Positions 15,137-24,388 of a DNA stretch of 64,000 nucleotides are shown piece by piece; position 1 is the stretch's first letter, and each line of letters starts with the position of its first letter. Origin of the DNA: PALSA-894 sp034669145. Lineage in GTDB: Bacteria > Pseudomonadota > Alphaproteobacteria > Rhizobiales > Xanthobacteraceae. The stretch lies in the NCBI GenBank assembly GCA_034669145.1, contig JAXDNY010000076.1:1-64000 (forward strand). Reading direction: 5' to 3'. The notes under the pieces were generated by a model. The model worked only from the letters and a program-made list of their open reading frames with translations, had not been told where the DNA came from and did not search any database. The position numbers and the translations under genes were made by a program.

Positions 15137-16433
15137 TCCGTCCTTTTCGATCGTGCTCGCGACCTATGGGCGCGGCCGGCGCATAGAACCGACGATCGAG
15201 TCGGTCCTCGGGCAGACCTATACGGACTTTGAACTGATCGTCGTTGGCGACGGTTGCGCGGACGAGACCGAGGCCATTGTCGGATCGTTCGCGCGCGAGA
15301 CGTTCGCGCCCGCGAAGATCACGTGGCACAATCTGCCGCGGAATTCGGGCAGTCAGAGCGTTCCGAACAACGAAGGCATTCGCCACGCGCGCGGTGACTG
15401 GATCTGTTACCTCGGGCATGACGATATCTGGTCGCCCGATCATCTCGCATGCCTCGCGCAGACGATCGCGTCCTGTGACGGCACCGATTTCGTGGTTAGC
15501 GGCTGCATCTATTACGGACCGAAGGACAGCGGATATTATTTCGTCACCGGACTGTTCGATGCCTCCGATGCGGCGTTTCATCATTTCTTTCCGCCGACAT
15601 CGCTCGCGCACCGGCGCGACGTGACCGACCGCATCGGCGGTTGGCGCGATCCGCGCGAGATCACGCTTCCGATCGACGGCGAGTTCCTGCTGCGCGCGGC
15701 CCATGCCGGCATGCGCTTTACCTCGACCGGCCGGATCACCGCGCACAAGTTCGCCGCGGGACACCGCTATCTGTCGTATCTGCGCCTTGACTGCGAGGAG
15801 CAGCGCGAGATGCTGCGCACGTTGCGGACAATGCCGCAAATCGCTTTCGACGAGATCATCGCAACGTCCAAGCGCATCGGCCATTTCATGACGACTGGAT
15901 ATTCGGAGTTCACCTCGCCGGAGCCCGGGTTCAGCTTCGAGCGAAATCGCCAGAACAAGGGCATCAACCGGCCTGCGCTACAGCCGCTGCACGGGCGGAC
16001 GGTGATCGAACAAACCGCGGAGCCGCGCGCGCTTGACTGGTACAATCTTGAAACTGGGCACAGGCCTCATCGCTGGTCAGGCCCAAATCCCCGTCCGAGA
16101 ATCTTGATTCCGTTCAGTGGCGAGCGCGCTCGCATTGCGATCGAGGTGATCGGCACACGGCCAGCCTTGCGGCTCGATGAGGTTCCGCTTTACGTCGAGG
16201 GCCGCAGGGCGGCAACCAGGTTCGAAGACGTCCCCGACATCGGCGTCATGATGATTGCGGATATTTCGCTCAATGCGGCGGACTACACGGTGCTGACCCT
16301 GGAAACGCCGATGTTCTATCCGCATGAGCACTACGAAACCGGCGATCGCCGCTACCTCGGAATTGCCGTCGCGGATATCGTCATAGAACCGATTGTGAAC
16401 GCGCCGCCTGAGGAGCCCCGCACTCCACCTTGA
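15126..16433 (+). CDS. Family 2 glycosyltransferase with extra C-terminal domain
   Basis: A 435-residue protein. The first 230 residues form a GT-A fold: FSIVLATYGRGRRIEPTIESV at the start, LIVVGDGCADET, and the metal-binding region GHDDIWSPDH. It should transfer a sugar from a nucleotide donor. The last 150 or so residues (from about 290) are an unrecognised beta-rich domain. It overlaps the upstream epimerase-like gene by 11 bases, so the two are likely translated together. The 3' end touches a decayed tctC fragment on the other strand. Confidence 0.88.
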   Translation: MADNPSFSIVLATYGRGRRIEPTIESVLGQTYTDFELIVVGDGCADETEAIVGSFARETFAPAKITWHNLPRNSGSQSVPNNEGIRHARGDWICYLGHDDIWSPDHLACLAQTIASCDGTDFVVSGCIYYGPKDSGYYFVTGLFDASDAAFHHFFPPTSLAHRRDVTDRIGGWRDPREITLPIDGEFLLRAAHAGMRFTSTGRITAHKFAAGHRYLSYLRLDCEEQREMLRTLRTMPQIAFDEIIATSKRIGHFMTTGYSEFTSPEPGFSFERNRQNKGINRPALQPLHGRTVIEQTAEPRALDWYNLETGHRPHRWSGPNPRPRILIPFSGERARIAIEVIGTRPALRLDEVPLYVEGRRAATRFEDVPDIGVMMIADISLNAADYTVLTLETPMFYPHEHYETGDRRYLGIAVADIVIEPIVNAPPEEPRTPP

Positions 16434-16569
16434 TCCCCGTCTTTTTCGCCCCCTCGCCCCACTTCCCGCCCTGCGCCGCCATGATCGCGCCGAACGCATC
16501 CGGCCGATCAGCGCGGTGACGGCCTCGCCGCCGCTCTTGTAGGGCATGCCGACGAGATCGACGCCGGCG
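16422..16569 (-). pseudogene. Remnant of a tctC-type binding protein gene
   Basis: Reading the minus strand, one frame gives AGVDLVGMPYKSGGEAVTALIG (16569 to about 16501), a TctC mid-domain sequence. A second frame then gives FGAIMAAQGGKWGEGAKKTG and IKVE, a TctC C-terminus. About 100 intervening residues and the N-terminus are missing and the frames do not match, so this is an internally deleted relic. The intact tctC lies 2 kb away. The remaining bases to thyA (16570-16710) hold no gene I can see. Confidence 0.7.
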
Positions 16570-16710
16570 CGTCGTCGAAACCCCTTCTGTTTCGTCTTTT
16601 CAATAGCTTGGAGCAGAGCTTGCACAGGCTGATGAGTGTCCACAAGTGTACGGTTCGCGGCAGCGCCGCGCTTCGCTAGATTAGCGCCGGGACATCCCTG
16701 AGTCGGACGC

Positions 16711-17505
16711 ATGCGCCAATACCTTGACCTGATGGAACGGATCCTGCGCGAAGGCGTGGAAAAGCGCGACCGCACCGGCACAGGCACGCTCTCTGTGTTC
16801 GGCCATCAGATGCGCTTCGATCTCGGCGAAGGCTTTCCGCTGGTGACGACCAAGAAGCTGCACGTGAAATCGATCATCCACGAGCTGCTCTGGTTCCTCG
16901 CCGGCGACACCAACATCAAATACCTGAACGATCACGGCGTGCGCATCTGGGACGAATGGGCCGACGAGCGCGGCGATCTCGGGCCGGTCTACGGCTCGCA
17001 GTGGCGTTCATGGCCGGCGGCGGATGGCGCGGCGATCGACCAGATCGCGCACGTGGTCGAAATGATCCGCAAAAATCCGGACTCGCGCCGGCTGATCGTC
17101 ACCGCGTGGAATCCCGCCGAGGTGGACAGGATGGCGCTGCCGCCGTGCCACTGCCTGTTCCAGTTCTACGTGGCGGAAGGACGGCTCTCCTGCCAGCTCT
17201 ATCAGCGCTCGGCCGATACGTTCATCGGCGTGCCGTTCAACATCGCATCCTATGCGCTGCTCACGCTGATGGTCGCGCAGGTGACCGGGCTCAAGCCCGG
17301 CGAATTCATCCACACCCTCGGCGATGCGCACCTCTATCTCAATCATCTCGAGCAGGCGCATGAGCAGCTCTCGCGCGCGCCCAAACCGCTGCCGGTGATG
17401 AAGCTCAATCCTGCCGTGAAGGACCTGTCCGCGTTCCGCTACGAGGATTTTTCGCTCGAAGGCTACGCGCCGGATCCGCACATCAAGGCCGAGGTGGCGG
17501 TGTGA
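16711..17505 (+). CDS. thyA: Thymidylate synthase
   Basis: A 264-residue enzyme that methylates dUMP to dTMP using methylene-tetrahydrofolate, producing dihydrofolate. The catalytic Cys is in PPCHCLFQF (about residue 146), and the dUMP-phosphate Arg region RRLIVTAWNP and the QRSADTFIGVPFNIASYALL segment are intact. Length equals the E. coli enzyme. It starts a coupled cluster: its stop overlaps the GTG of the GNAT gene, and dihydrofolate reductase, which recycles its product, follows. Confidence 0.98.
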   Translation: MRQYLDLMERILREGVEKRDRTGTGTLSVFGHQMRFDLGEGFPLVTTKKLHVKSIIHELLWFLAGDTNIKYLNDHGVRIWDEWADERGDLGPVYGSQWRSWPAADGAAIDQIAHVVEMIRKNPDSRRLIVTAWNPAEVDRMALPPCHCLFQFYVAEGRLSCQLYQRSADTFIGVPFNIASYALLTLMVAQVTGLKPGEFIHTLGDAHLYLNHLEQAHEQLSRAPKPLPVMKLNPAVKDLSAFRYEDFSLEGYAPDPHIKAEVAV

Positions 17506-17984
17506 CGTTGACGATCCGCGCCGCGCGTCCGGGCGAGGCGCCGCTCGTCCTCGCGTTCGTGCGCGATCTCGCCGACTACGAAAAGCTCTCGCACACGGTC
17601 GTGGCGACCGAGGCGATCCTCAACGACGCGCTGTTCGCCGATCGGCCGCGCGTGTTCTGCGAATTCGCCGAATGGGACGGCGAGGTGGTCGGCTTCGCGG
17701 TTTGGCTACTCGACTATTCGACCTTCACGGGCCGTCACGGCATCTATCTGGAGGACCTGTTCGTGCGTCCCGCCCATCGCGGCAAGGGGATCGGCAAGGC
17801 GCTGATGATCCATCTGGCGCGGGAGTGCATGGCGCGCGGCGCCACGAACTTCCAATGGTCGGTGCTCGACTGGAACAAGCCCTCGATCGATTTCTACAAA
17901 TCGCTCGGTGCGGCGCCGCTCGACGCGTGGACCATCTACCGCGTGAGCGACGATGCGCTCGCGCGGCTTGCGGAACGCGCGTGA
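17502..17984 (+). CDS. GNAT-family N-acetyltransferase
   Basis: A 160-residue acetyltransferase. IYLEDLFVRPAHRGKGIGKALM is motif A with the acetyl-CoA pyrophosphate loop (RGKGIG), and WNKPSIDFYKSLGA is the usual motif B. The overall pattern is close to diamine/spermidine acetyltransferases, but the substrate is not known. The GTG start at 17502 overlaps the thyA stop, and its own TGATG overlap starts folA, so it is translated with the folate genes. Its role there is unclear. Confidence 0.93.
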   Translation: MTLTIRAARPGEAPLVLAFVRDLADYEKLSHTVVATEAILNDALFADRPRVFCEFAEWDGEVVGFAVWLLDYSTFTGRHGIYLEDLFVRPAHRGKGIGKALMIHLARECMARGATNFQWSVLDWNKPSIDFYKSLGAAPLDAWTIYRVSDDALARLAERA

Positions 17985-18508
17985 TGCAGATCGTCCTGAT
18001 CGCGGCGGTCGCGGATAACGGCGTGATCGGGCGCGGCGGCAGGATGCCGTGGCGGCTGAAATCCGACATGCGGCATTTCGTTGCGCTCACGAAGGGCAAG
18101 CCGGTGGTGATGGGGCGCAAAACGTATGACTCAACGCACATCAAGCCGCTGCCCAACCGCACCAACATCGTGGTGACGCGCGACAGGAATTTCACCGCTC
18201 CCGGCGTGCTGGTCGCGTCTTCGCTTGAAGCCGCACTCGAAGCCGCGCGGGGCGATGCGCTGCGGCGCGGCACCGACATCATGGTGATCGGCGGTGCCGA
18301 CATCTACGCGCAGGCGATGCCGCTGGCCGGCCGGCTGGAGTTCACGCAGATCCACATGACACCGGAAGGCGATTCGCTCTTTCCCGCGATCGATCCCGCG
18401 GTCTGGCGCGAAGCCGCAAGGGAAGCTCACCCGGCCGGTCCGGACGACGATGCCGCATACGATTTCGTGAGCTATCTCAAGGCAAACGCGCTAGACCCTC
18501 CCCGTTAA
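17984..18508 (+). CDS. folA: Dihydrofolate reductase
   Basis: A 174-residue NADPH-dependent enzyme regenerating tetrahydrofolate from the dihydrofolate made by thymidylate synthase two genes upstream. The N-terminus IVLIAAVADNGVIGRGG, MPWRLKSDMRHF (with the catalytic acidic residue in SDM), VVMGRKTYDS and IMVIGGADIY are canonical. The ATG overlaps the GNAT stop (TGATG). It is the last gene of the thyA cluster, 119 bases before hflK. Confidence 0.97.
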   Translation: MQIVLIAAVADNGVIGRGGRMPWRLKSDMRHFVALTKGKPVVMGRKTYDSTHIKPLPNRTNIVVTRDRNFTAPGVLVASSLEAALEAARGDALRRGTDIMVIGGADIYAQAMPLAGRLEFTQIHMTPEGDSLFPAIDPAVWREAAREAHPAGPDDDAAYDFVSYLKANALDPPR

Positions 18509-18627
18509 CCGAGGCTCCGCGACGGCAGGCCGCAGCGCGGCAACGCGTTGAAAGGGGCAGGGGCGTCCCATATAACCCCGCGGGGACACGCGCCCGGCCG
18601 CCAGATGCCGGGGCAGGAGACATCTAG

Positions 18628-19770
18628 ATGCCATGGAGTAATCAAGGCGGCGGACCGTGGGGCTCGGGAGGCGGCTCCAAGGGGCCGTGGGGCTCGGGTC
18701 CGCAGTCGACCGGCCCAACCCCGCCCGACCTCGAGGAATTGCTGCGCCGCAGCCAGGACAAGCTGAAAAGCGTGCTGCCGGGCGGCAATCTCGGCGGCCG
18801 TGGCATTGCGCTGATCCTGCTCGCGGCAATCGTGGTGTGGGGCTTCTCGGGCTTCTTCCGCGTCGAGCCCGACGAGTTGGGCGTGGTGCTGCGTTTCGGG
18901 AAATACACCCGCGACGCCAAGCCGGGCCTGAACTACCACCTGCCTTATCCGGTCGAGACCGTGCTCACCCCGAAGGTCACGCGCGTCAACCGCATCGACA
19001 TCGGCATGCGGCTGATCGAGGACCCGCGCCGCGGCGGCACGACATTGCGCGACGTGCCGGAGGAAAGCCTGATGCTCACCGGCGACGAGAACATCGTCGA
19101 CGTCGACGTGTCGGTGTTCTGGCTGGTCAAGACCGGCGGGGCCGGCGAATACTTGTTCAACATCCAGAATCCGGAAGGCACCGTGAAGGCGGTCGCCGAG
19201 AGCGCGATGCGCGAGGTGATCGGCCGCTCGGAAATCCAGCCGATCCTCACGGGCGCGCGGCAGACGATCGAGACAGGCGTGCATGACCTGATGCAGAAGG
19301 TGCTGGACGGCTATCAGGCCGGCGTGCAGGTCACGCAGGTGCAGATGCAGAAGGTCGATCCGCCCGCGCAGGTGATCGACAGCTTCCGCGACGTGCAGGC
19401 GGCGCGCGCCGACCTCGAACGCGCGCAGAACGAAGCGCAGACCTACGCCAACCGCGTGGTGCCGGAAGCGCGTGGTAAGGCGGCGCAGATCCAGCAGTCG
19501 GCCGAAGCCTACCGCGAGCAGACGGTCGCCGAGGCCAAGGGTCAGGCGGCGCGCTTCAGCCAGGTCTACGAGCAATACAAGAAGGCGCCCGTGGTCACCC
19601 GCCAGCGCATCTATCTGGAGACGATGGAGCGCGTGTTCGGCGGCACCGACAAGATCCTGCTCGACTCGGCCGGTGGGTCCGGGGGGGGCAATGCGGGCGG
19701 CGTCGTGCCGATCCTGCCGCTCAATGAGATGTTGCGGCGCGCGCCGGGCACGGGAGGCACCACCCAATGA
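18628..19770 (+). CDS. hflK: FtsH protease modulator HflK
   Basis: A 380-residue membrane-anchored SPFH (band 7) protein. It has a Gly/Trp/Pro-rich cytoplasmic N-terminus, one membrane helix at about residues 66-88 (ALILLAAIVVWGFSGFF), then the SPFH domain and a coiled region rich in Ala/Glu/Gln. With HflC it forms a large periplasmic cage around the FtsH protease and restrains degradation of membrane proteins. AGGAGA lies seven bases before the ATG. Its stop overlaps the hflC ATG as ATGA. Confidence 0.97.
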   Translation: MPWSNQGGGPWGSGGGSKGPWGSGPQSTGPTPPDLEELLRRSQDKLKSVLPGGNLGGRGIALILLAAIVVWGFSGFFRVEPDELGVVLRFGKYTRDAKPGLNYHLPYPVETVLTPKVTRVNRIDIGMRLIEDPRRGGTTLRDVPEESLMLTGDENIVDVDVSVFWLVKTGGAGEYLFNIQNPEGTVKAVAESAMREVIGRSEIQPILTGARQTIETGVHDLMQKVLDGYQAGVQVTQVQMQKVDPPAQVIDSFRDVQAARADLERAQNEAQTYANRVVPEARGKAAQIQQSAEAYREQTVAEAKGQAARFSQVYEQYKKAPVVTRQRIYLETMERVFGGTDKILLDSAGGSGGGNAGGVVPILPLNEMLRRAPGTGGTTQ

Positions 19771-20690
19771 AGCTCGGTATCGCCGGCGGCGTCCTCGCCG
19801 TTCTCGCCGTCATTGCCGCCATCGTCGGCTACTCGTCGCTGTTCACGGTCTATCAGACCCGCCTCGCGCTCGTGGTCCGGCTCGGTCAGCCGGTACGCGT
19901 CGTCACCGAGCCGGGCCTGAACTTCAAGATCCCGCTGATCGACAGCGTCATCTATGTCGACAAGCGCATCCTCGACCTGGAAAACGCCGCGCAGGAAGTG
20001 ATCGCCTCGGACCAGAAGCGGCTCGTGGTCGATGCCTTCGCGCGCTACAAGATCGTCGACGCGCTGTTGTTCTATCAATCGGTCGGCTCGATCGAGGGCG
20101 CCAATTCGCGGCTCTCGACACTGCTCAACGCGGCGCTGCGCCGTGTGCTCGGCGAATCGACGCTCACTCATGTGGTGCGCGATGAGCGCGCCGCGCTGAT
20201 GGCGCGGGTGCGCGACCAGCTCAATCGCGAGGCCGCGAGTTTCGGCATCACCGTGGTGGATGTGCGTATCCGCCGTGCCGACCTGCCGGAGCAGAACAGC
20301 CAAGCGGTCTATCAGCGCATGCAGACCGAGCGTCAGCGCGAAGCGGCTGAATTCCGCGCCAACGGCAGCCAGCGCAAGCAGGAAATCCAGGCGCGTGCCG
20401 ACCGCGACGTGACGGTGTTGCTTGCCGACGCTCAGGCGAGGGGCGACACCATCCGCGGCGAGGGCGAGGCGGAACGCAATCGCATCTTCGCAGAAGCGTT
20501 CGGCAAGGATCCGGACTTCTTCGCGTTCTATCGCTCAATGCAGGCCTACGAGTCAGGCCTGCGCCACAACGACACCCGCATGGTGCTGCGGCCGGATTCG
20601 GACTTCTTCAAATACTTCTCCGATCCGGCTGGCAGGTCGAACGGGCAGGGCAACGCTCAGCCACCGAGCAGCCCCCAGCCGAAGCAATAG
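19767..20690 (+). CDS. hflC: FtsH protease modulator HflC
   Basis: A 307-residue SPFH protein with an N-terminal membrane helix (about residues 5-25), the band 7 core, and the ADRDVTVLLADAQARGD, IRGEGEAERNRIFAEAFGKDPDFFAFYRS segments that are hallmarks of HflC. It partners HflK. Translation is coupled to hflK by ATGA. A stem-loop follows the stop. Confidence 0.97.
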   Translation: MKLGIAGGVLAVLAVIAAIVGYSSLFTVYQTRLALVVRLGQPVRVVTEPGLNFKIPLIDSVIYVDKRILDLENAAQEVIASDQKRLVVDAFARYKIVDALLFYQSVGSIEGANSRLSTLLNAALRRVLGESTLTHVVRDERAALMARVRDQLNREAASFGITVVDVRIRRADLPEQNSQAVYQRMQTERQREAAEFRANGSQRKQEIQARADRDVTVLLADAQARGDTIRGEGEAERNRIFAEAFGKDPDFFAFYRSMQAYESGLRHNDTRMVLRPDSDFFKYFSDPAGRSNGQGNAQPPSSPQPKQ

Positions 20691-20693
20691 CGC

Positions 20694-20717
20694 ACGCCGC
20701 GGCCGGTGCCGCGGCGT
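20694..20717 (+). terminator. Stem-loop between hflC and the DUF2065 gene
   Basis: ACGCCGCGG-ccggtg-CCGCGGCGT is a perfect 9-bp stem starting three bases after the hflC stop, followed by TTCATTCC rather than a clean T-run. It may be a partial terminator or processing site within the operon. Confidence 0.5.
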
Positions 20718-20735
20718 TCATTCCGGTTGCCCCTC

Positions 20736-20921
20736 ATGGCGGATTTCATCGTCGCGCTCGGCCTCGTGTTCGTGATCGAGGGGCTGATCTTCGCCGTGAG
20801 CCCGGCCTCCGCCAAGAACGCCATGGCGCATGTCATGGAAACCGCCGACGGTCCGTTGCGCGCGGTCGGGATCGTGTCGGCGGTGCTCGGCGTGATCCTG
20901 GTGTGGTTCGTGCGGGGGTAA
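20736..20921 (+). CDS. DUF2065 (YjeT-like) small membrane protein
   Basis: A 61-residue protein with two membrane helices, MADFIVALGLVFVIEGLIFA and a C-terminal VGIVSAVLGVILVWFVRG, the DUF2065 pattern. It classically follows hflC. Function is unknown. The ATG at 20736 gives the family start; a longer frame from 20706 begins inside the upstream stem-loop and was rejected. Confidence 0.88.
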   Translation: MADFIVALGLVFVIEGLIFAVSPASAKNAMAHVMETADGPLRAVGIVSAVLGVILVWFVRG

Positions 20922-20961
20922 CGGCTATCTGGCGTGCCGATTGCCGCCTACGAACGAACCC

Positions 20962-22560
20962 TCACGATTTCCTCGCCAGGAACGCGCGCGCTTCGCTCAC
21001 GTCGGCCCGGGTGTTGTCGGCATCGGCCGCGATCGCGACCACCTTGCCGTAGTACTCCCGCGCCTTGGCGGCGTTGCCGGACATTTCGGCGGCCTTGCCG
21101 GCACCCGCGTAGGCGCCGAGCCGGTTCGGCTCCTTTTTCAGCACCGCCTCGAAGGCAACGAGCGCTTCCTTCGCGTTGCCGCGTTCGAGCAGCATGACGC
21201 CGTAGAGCTCGCGCGCGGGCTTCGGCACGCCGGGGGTGACGGGATGCTTTTCGGTGCGATCTTCCGCATCGGCGGCCGCGCTCATCGCCTTGAGGGCTTC
21301 GGCGTGTTTGCCTTCCGCGTAGAGCACCCAGGCCGAGGCGACCTTGCCCTGAATATCGACCTGCTCGGACCAATAGCCGTCCTTGGCGGCAATCAGCTTG
21401 TCGCGCAGTTCGTCGAGCTTGGCGACGTCCGTCTTGGCGGCCTCGGGATCACCCGAGCGCGCCGCGCCAAGCGCGCGCGCAAAATGCGTGATGGCCTGGA
21501 TATTGGCGAGCGGGCTCGGCCGCACCGTCAGTTCGGCTGCTGCCTTCCAGTCGCCGCGTTCCAGCGCGTAGCGTGCCGGCGAGATAGCCAGTGCATACGG
21601 CCCGACAAAGTATGTCTCGGTGAAATCGGCGACCGTCGTCATCTCGTCGATGACGGCCTTGGCATTCTTGTCCTGCCCGAGCTGCAGATAGGCATAGACC
21701 TGATAGTCCATCGCATGCAGTTGCTCGTGGGGTTCCTTGGCTTCCTTCGCGACACGCAGCGACATCGCGTTGGAGTCGATCGACTCCTTCCAGTACCCGA
21801 CGCGGGTAAAGATGTGCGAGGGCATGTGTTGCGCGTGCGACGCGCCGGGGGCGATCTTGGCGTAGAGCCGAGCGGCTTCGAGGCCTTTGTCGGCAAGCGC
21901 CGGCGTGTCGTAGAGATGGATCAGATAGTGCGCGACGCCGGGATGGCGCGGCTGGCGTTTGAAGATCGGCTCCAGGATCGCGGCGCCTTTGAGCTGGTTG
22001 GCGTAGGTCTTGTCGTTCGGTGAGGCCGCGGCGTTGAGCGCGATGCCGTACAAGATCTGTGTCTCGTCGTCGCCCGGATAGCGCGCCGCCATGGTCTCCA
22101 TCGCCTTGAGATAGTTCTGCACGCGCACGCCGCGCGGAACTGTCTCGTGGTCCGCGTAGATGACGGCGAGCGCATCGATGAAGTCGCGTTCCCGTTGGGT
22201 CTTGGCGCCCACGCTTTTGGCCTTGGCGATCGCGATGGCCCCTTCGGCCAGGTTCTTCGCCGGAGGGGGAACATGCGGATTCAACAACAGGCTGAGCGCG
22301 ATTCCCCAATAGGCAATGCCGCATTCCGGATCGGCCTTGAGGGTCTCCTCGAAAATCTCCTTCGACGACTGGTACCAGAACGAATGCTGGTAGCGCATCG
22401 CGCGATCGAAGCGCCGCTGCGCGGTCTCGTTGCAGGATGTTTCGAAATGAACGATGCCGAACTGCTTCTCGGCATCGTCCTGCTGCGCAAGGGCGGGAAC
22501 CGGCAAGGCGGTGGCCGCGAGGGCAACGGCTGTGGCGAGCAGGCTGATTTTTTTCGACAT
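20962..22560 (-). CDS. Exported tetratricopeptide-repeat protein
   Basis: A 532-residue protein. It has a cleavable signal peptide (MSKKISLLATAVALAATALP, cut near ALAQQ), then helical repeats with pairings such as AIYWGIALS-like AYWGIALSLLL, GVAHYLIHLYDTP and HMPSHIFTRVGYW. The last motif is shared by a family of large periplasmic TPR proteins of unknown function. The C-terminal third has three clear TPR units. The ATG at 22558-22560 was chosen; the extension to 22683 overlaps the promoter of the divergent regulator. It sits, with that regulator, between DUF2065 and degP. Confidence 0.85.
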   Translation of the reverse strand: MSKKISLLATAVALAATALPVPALAQQDDAEKQFGIVHFETSCNETAQRRFDRAMRYQHSFWYQSSKEIFEETLKADPECGIAYWGIALSLLLNPHVPPPAKNLAEGAIAIAKAKSVGAKTQRERDFIDALAVIYADHETVPRGVRVQNYLKAMETMAARYPGDDETQILYGIALNAAASPNDKTYANQLKGAAILEPIFKRQPRHPGVAHYLIHLYDTPALADKGLEAARLYAKIAPGASHAQHMPSHIFTRVGYWKESIDSNAMSLRVAKEAKEPHEQLHAMDYQVYAYLQLGQDKNAKAVIDEMTTVADFTETYFVGPYALAISPARYALERGDWKAAAELTVRPSPLANIQAITHFARALGAARSGDPEAAKTDVAKLDELRDKLIAAKDGYWSEQVDIQGKVASAWVLYAEGKHAEALKAMSAAADAEDRTEKHPVTPGVPKPARELYGVMLLERGNAKEALVAFEAVLKKEPNRLGAYAGAGKAAEMSGNAAKAREYYGKVVAIAADADNTRADVSEARAFLARKS

Positions 22561-22681
22561 GGATGGCGCCTCCAAACAGAGTTGTGGCGTCTGACGGTAG
22601 GAGCCTCCTGGCGCGAAGTCATAAGCGAGAAACGGGATTTCTATGGGAGCCCGTGTGCTAATCTCCGAAGCGGAGAAATTC

Positions 22682-24301
22682 ATGGCGGAACGGACACTTA
22701 CCTTCGGACGCTATCGTCTGGAGCCACGCGGCGGACTGATGTCCGGCGCGCGCGAGGTCAAGCTCACTCCGAAGGCGCTCGCGCTCTTGTCCTTCCTCGC
22801 CGAACGCCCCGGCGAGGTGATCACGAAGGAAGAGTTATTCGGCGCCGTATGGCCGGAAACCACGGTCGGCGACGCGGCGCTCGTCACCTGCATCCAGGAG
22901 CTTCGCCGCGCGCTGCGCGACGATGCCCGCAAGCCCCACTACATCGAGACACTGCACCGGCGCGGCTACCGGTTCATCGGAAAGACCGCGTCAGCGCCCC
23001 CCGGCGCCGCGTCCGACAACGAGGCTCCCGGCCTACCGCTGCCCGACCGCCCCTCAATCGCGGTGCTGCCGTTCGACAACATGAGCGACGATGCCGATCA
23101 GGAGCACTTTGCCGACGGCATGTCCGAGGACCTGATCACCGGGCTTTCCCGCATCCGCTGGCTGTTCGTCATCGCCCGCAACTCGAGCTTCGTCTACAAG
23201 CACCGCGCGGTCGACGTCAAAGAGGTCTCACGCGCGCTTGGCGTACGCTATGTGCTCGAAGGCAGCGTGCGCCGCGCCGGCAACAGGCTGCGCGTCAGCG
23301 CGCAGCTCATCGATGCGACGACCGGCGGCCATCACTGGGCCGAACGCTACGACCGTGAGCTCGGCGACATCTTCGCCGTGCAGGACGACATCACCCGCAG
23401 CGTCGCGGCTGCGATCGAACCGCAACTGCTGGCCGCGGAGGGCGTTCGCGCGATGGCGCGCTCCGCCGACGATCTCGGGGCCTGGGAGCTTGTGGCGCGC
23501 GCGCAAACCCATGTCTCCCGCATGGCGAAGGCGGATTACGAGACGGCGATCGGCGTCCTCGAGCGGGCCGTCGAGGCCTATCCGGACTACGCCCCGGCGC
23601 GAAGCCTGCTGGGGTTCTGCCTCGCATTTGCCGCGCATATGGGGTGGATCGATCGCCATCCGGACTCGCTTCCGGGCCTCGAGCACGCGACCCGCGCCAT
23701 TGCGCTCGACGATCGCGATCCCGGGGGACACATCGCGCTCGGCTATTCGGCGTTGATGGAAAAGCGCACCGGGGAATCGATCGCGTCCTTTCGCCGGGCG
23801 GTCAACCTCAATCCGAATTCCGCCGCGGCCCATGCGCATCTCGGCCGCGGCCTCGCGTTCGCCGGACAGGATCGCGAGTCGATCGAGCATTCGGAAGAGG
23901 GCATCAGGCTCAGTCCGCTCGATCCGATGATGGCGCTGTGGTTCGGGGCCATTGCGGTCGCTCACTTTGCCGCCGGGCGCTATGCGGAATCGGCCCACTA
24001 CACGACGGAAGCCGTGCGTTTGCGCCCGGGCTTTCAAGGCGCGCACCGCCTGCATTGTGCGAGCCTCGCGCTGGCCGGGCATATCGACGAAGCGCGTACG
24101 TACTTGCCAACGGTGCGACGCGAGCAGCCGCAGCTATCGATCGATTGGATCAGGGTGAACGTTCCCTACCAGACGCCCGAGCTGATGGAGCGTTTTCTGG
24201 ACGGAATGCGCAAAGCCGGCCTGAAGGACGACGGCCCCAAACCCGGTTGCCGCCCGGAAAATACCGGCCAGCCGCCTTTCCGCCCCAATCCCCACGCCTA
24301 G
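22682..24301 (+). CDS. CadC-type winged-helix regulator with TolB-like and TPR domains
   Basis: A 539-residue protein. Residues 1-100 form an OmpR/CadC winged helix (LTPKALALLSFLAERPGEV, TLHRRGYRFIG). Residues 120-260 are a TolB/FlgO-like segment (SIAVLPFDNMSDD, ADGMSEDLITGLSRI, YVLEGSVRRAGNRLRVSAQLID). From about 275 there are TPR repeats. No membrane helix is visible, unlike CadC itself, so this type is probably cytoplasmic. GGAG lies six bases before the ATG at 22682. It is divergent from the exported TPR protein and may control it. Confidence 0.88.
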   Translation: MAERTLTFGRYRLEPRGGLMSGAREVKLTPKALALLSFLAERPGEVITKEELFGAVWPETTVGDAALVTCIQELRRALRDDARKPHYIETLHRRGYRFIGKTASAPPGAASDNEAPGLPLPDRPSIAVLPFDNMSDDADQEHFADGMSEDLITGLSRIRWLFVIARNSSFVYKHRAVDVKEVSRALGVRYVLEGSVRRAGNRLRVSAQLIDATTGGHHWAERYDRELGDIFAVQDDITRSVAAAIEPQLLAAEGVRAMARSADDLGAWELVARAQTHVSRMAKADYETAIGVLERAVEAYPDYAPARSLLGFCLAFAAHMGWIDRHPDSLPGLEHATRAIALDDRDPGGHIALGYSALMEKRTGESIASFRRAVNLNPNSAAAHAHLGRGLAFAGQDRESIEHSEEGIRLSPLDPMMALWFGAIAVAHFAAGRYAESAHYTTEAVRLRPGFQGAHRLHCASLALAGHIDEARTYLPTVRREQPQLSIDWIRVNVPYQTPELMERFLDGMRKAGLKDDGPKPGCRPENTGQPPFRPNPHA

Positions 24302-24388
24302 TTGTTCCGCGACGATACTACCCTTGCGTCCGGCCCTGACCGGGGGCACTGTCGCCAAGAATCTCATGACCTTGGAGCTTTGACGCCC

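Noticed and set aside
16431..16440. Similar GATCAAGGTGGAG-type 3' ends at 10.6 kb and 16.4 kb considered as one gene family
   Set aside because: The shared GIKVE ending is too short; the upstream residues differ, and only the 16.4 kb fragment resembles TctC.
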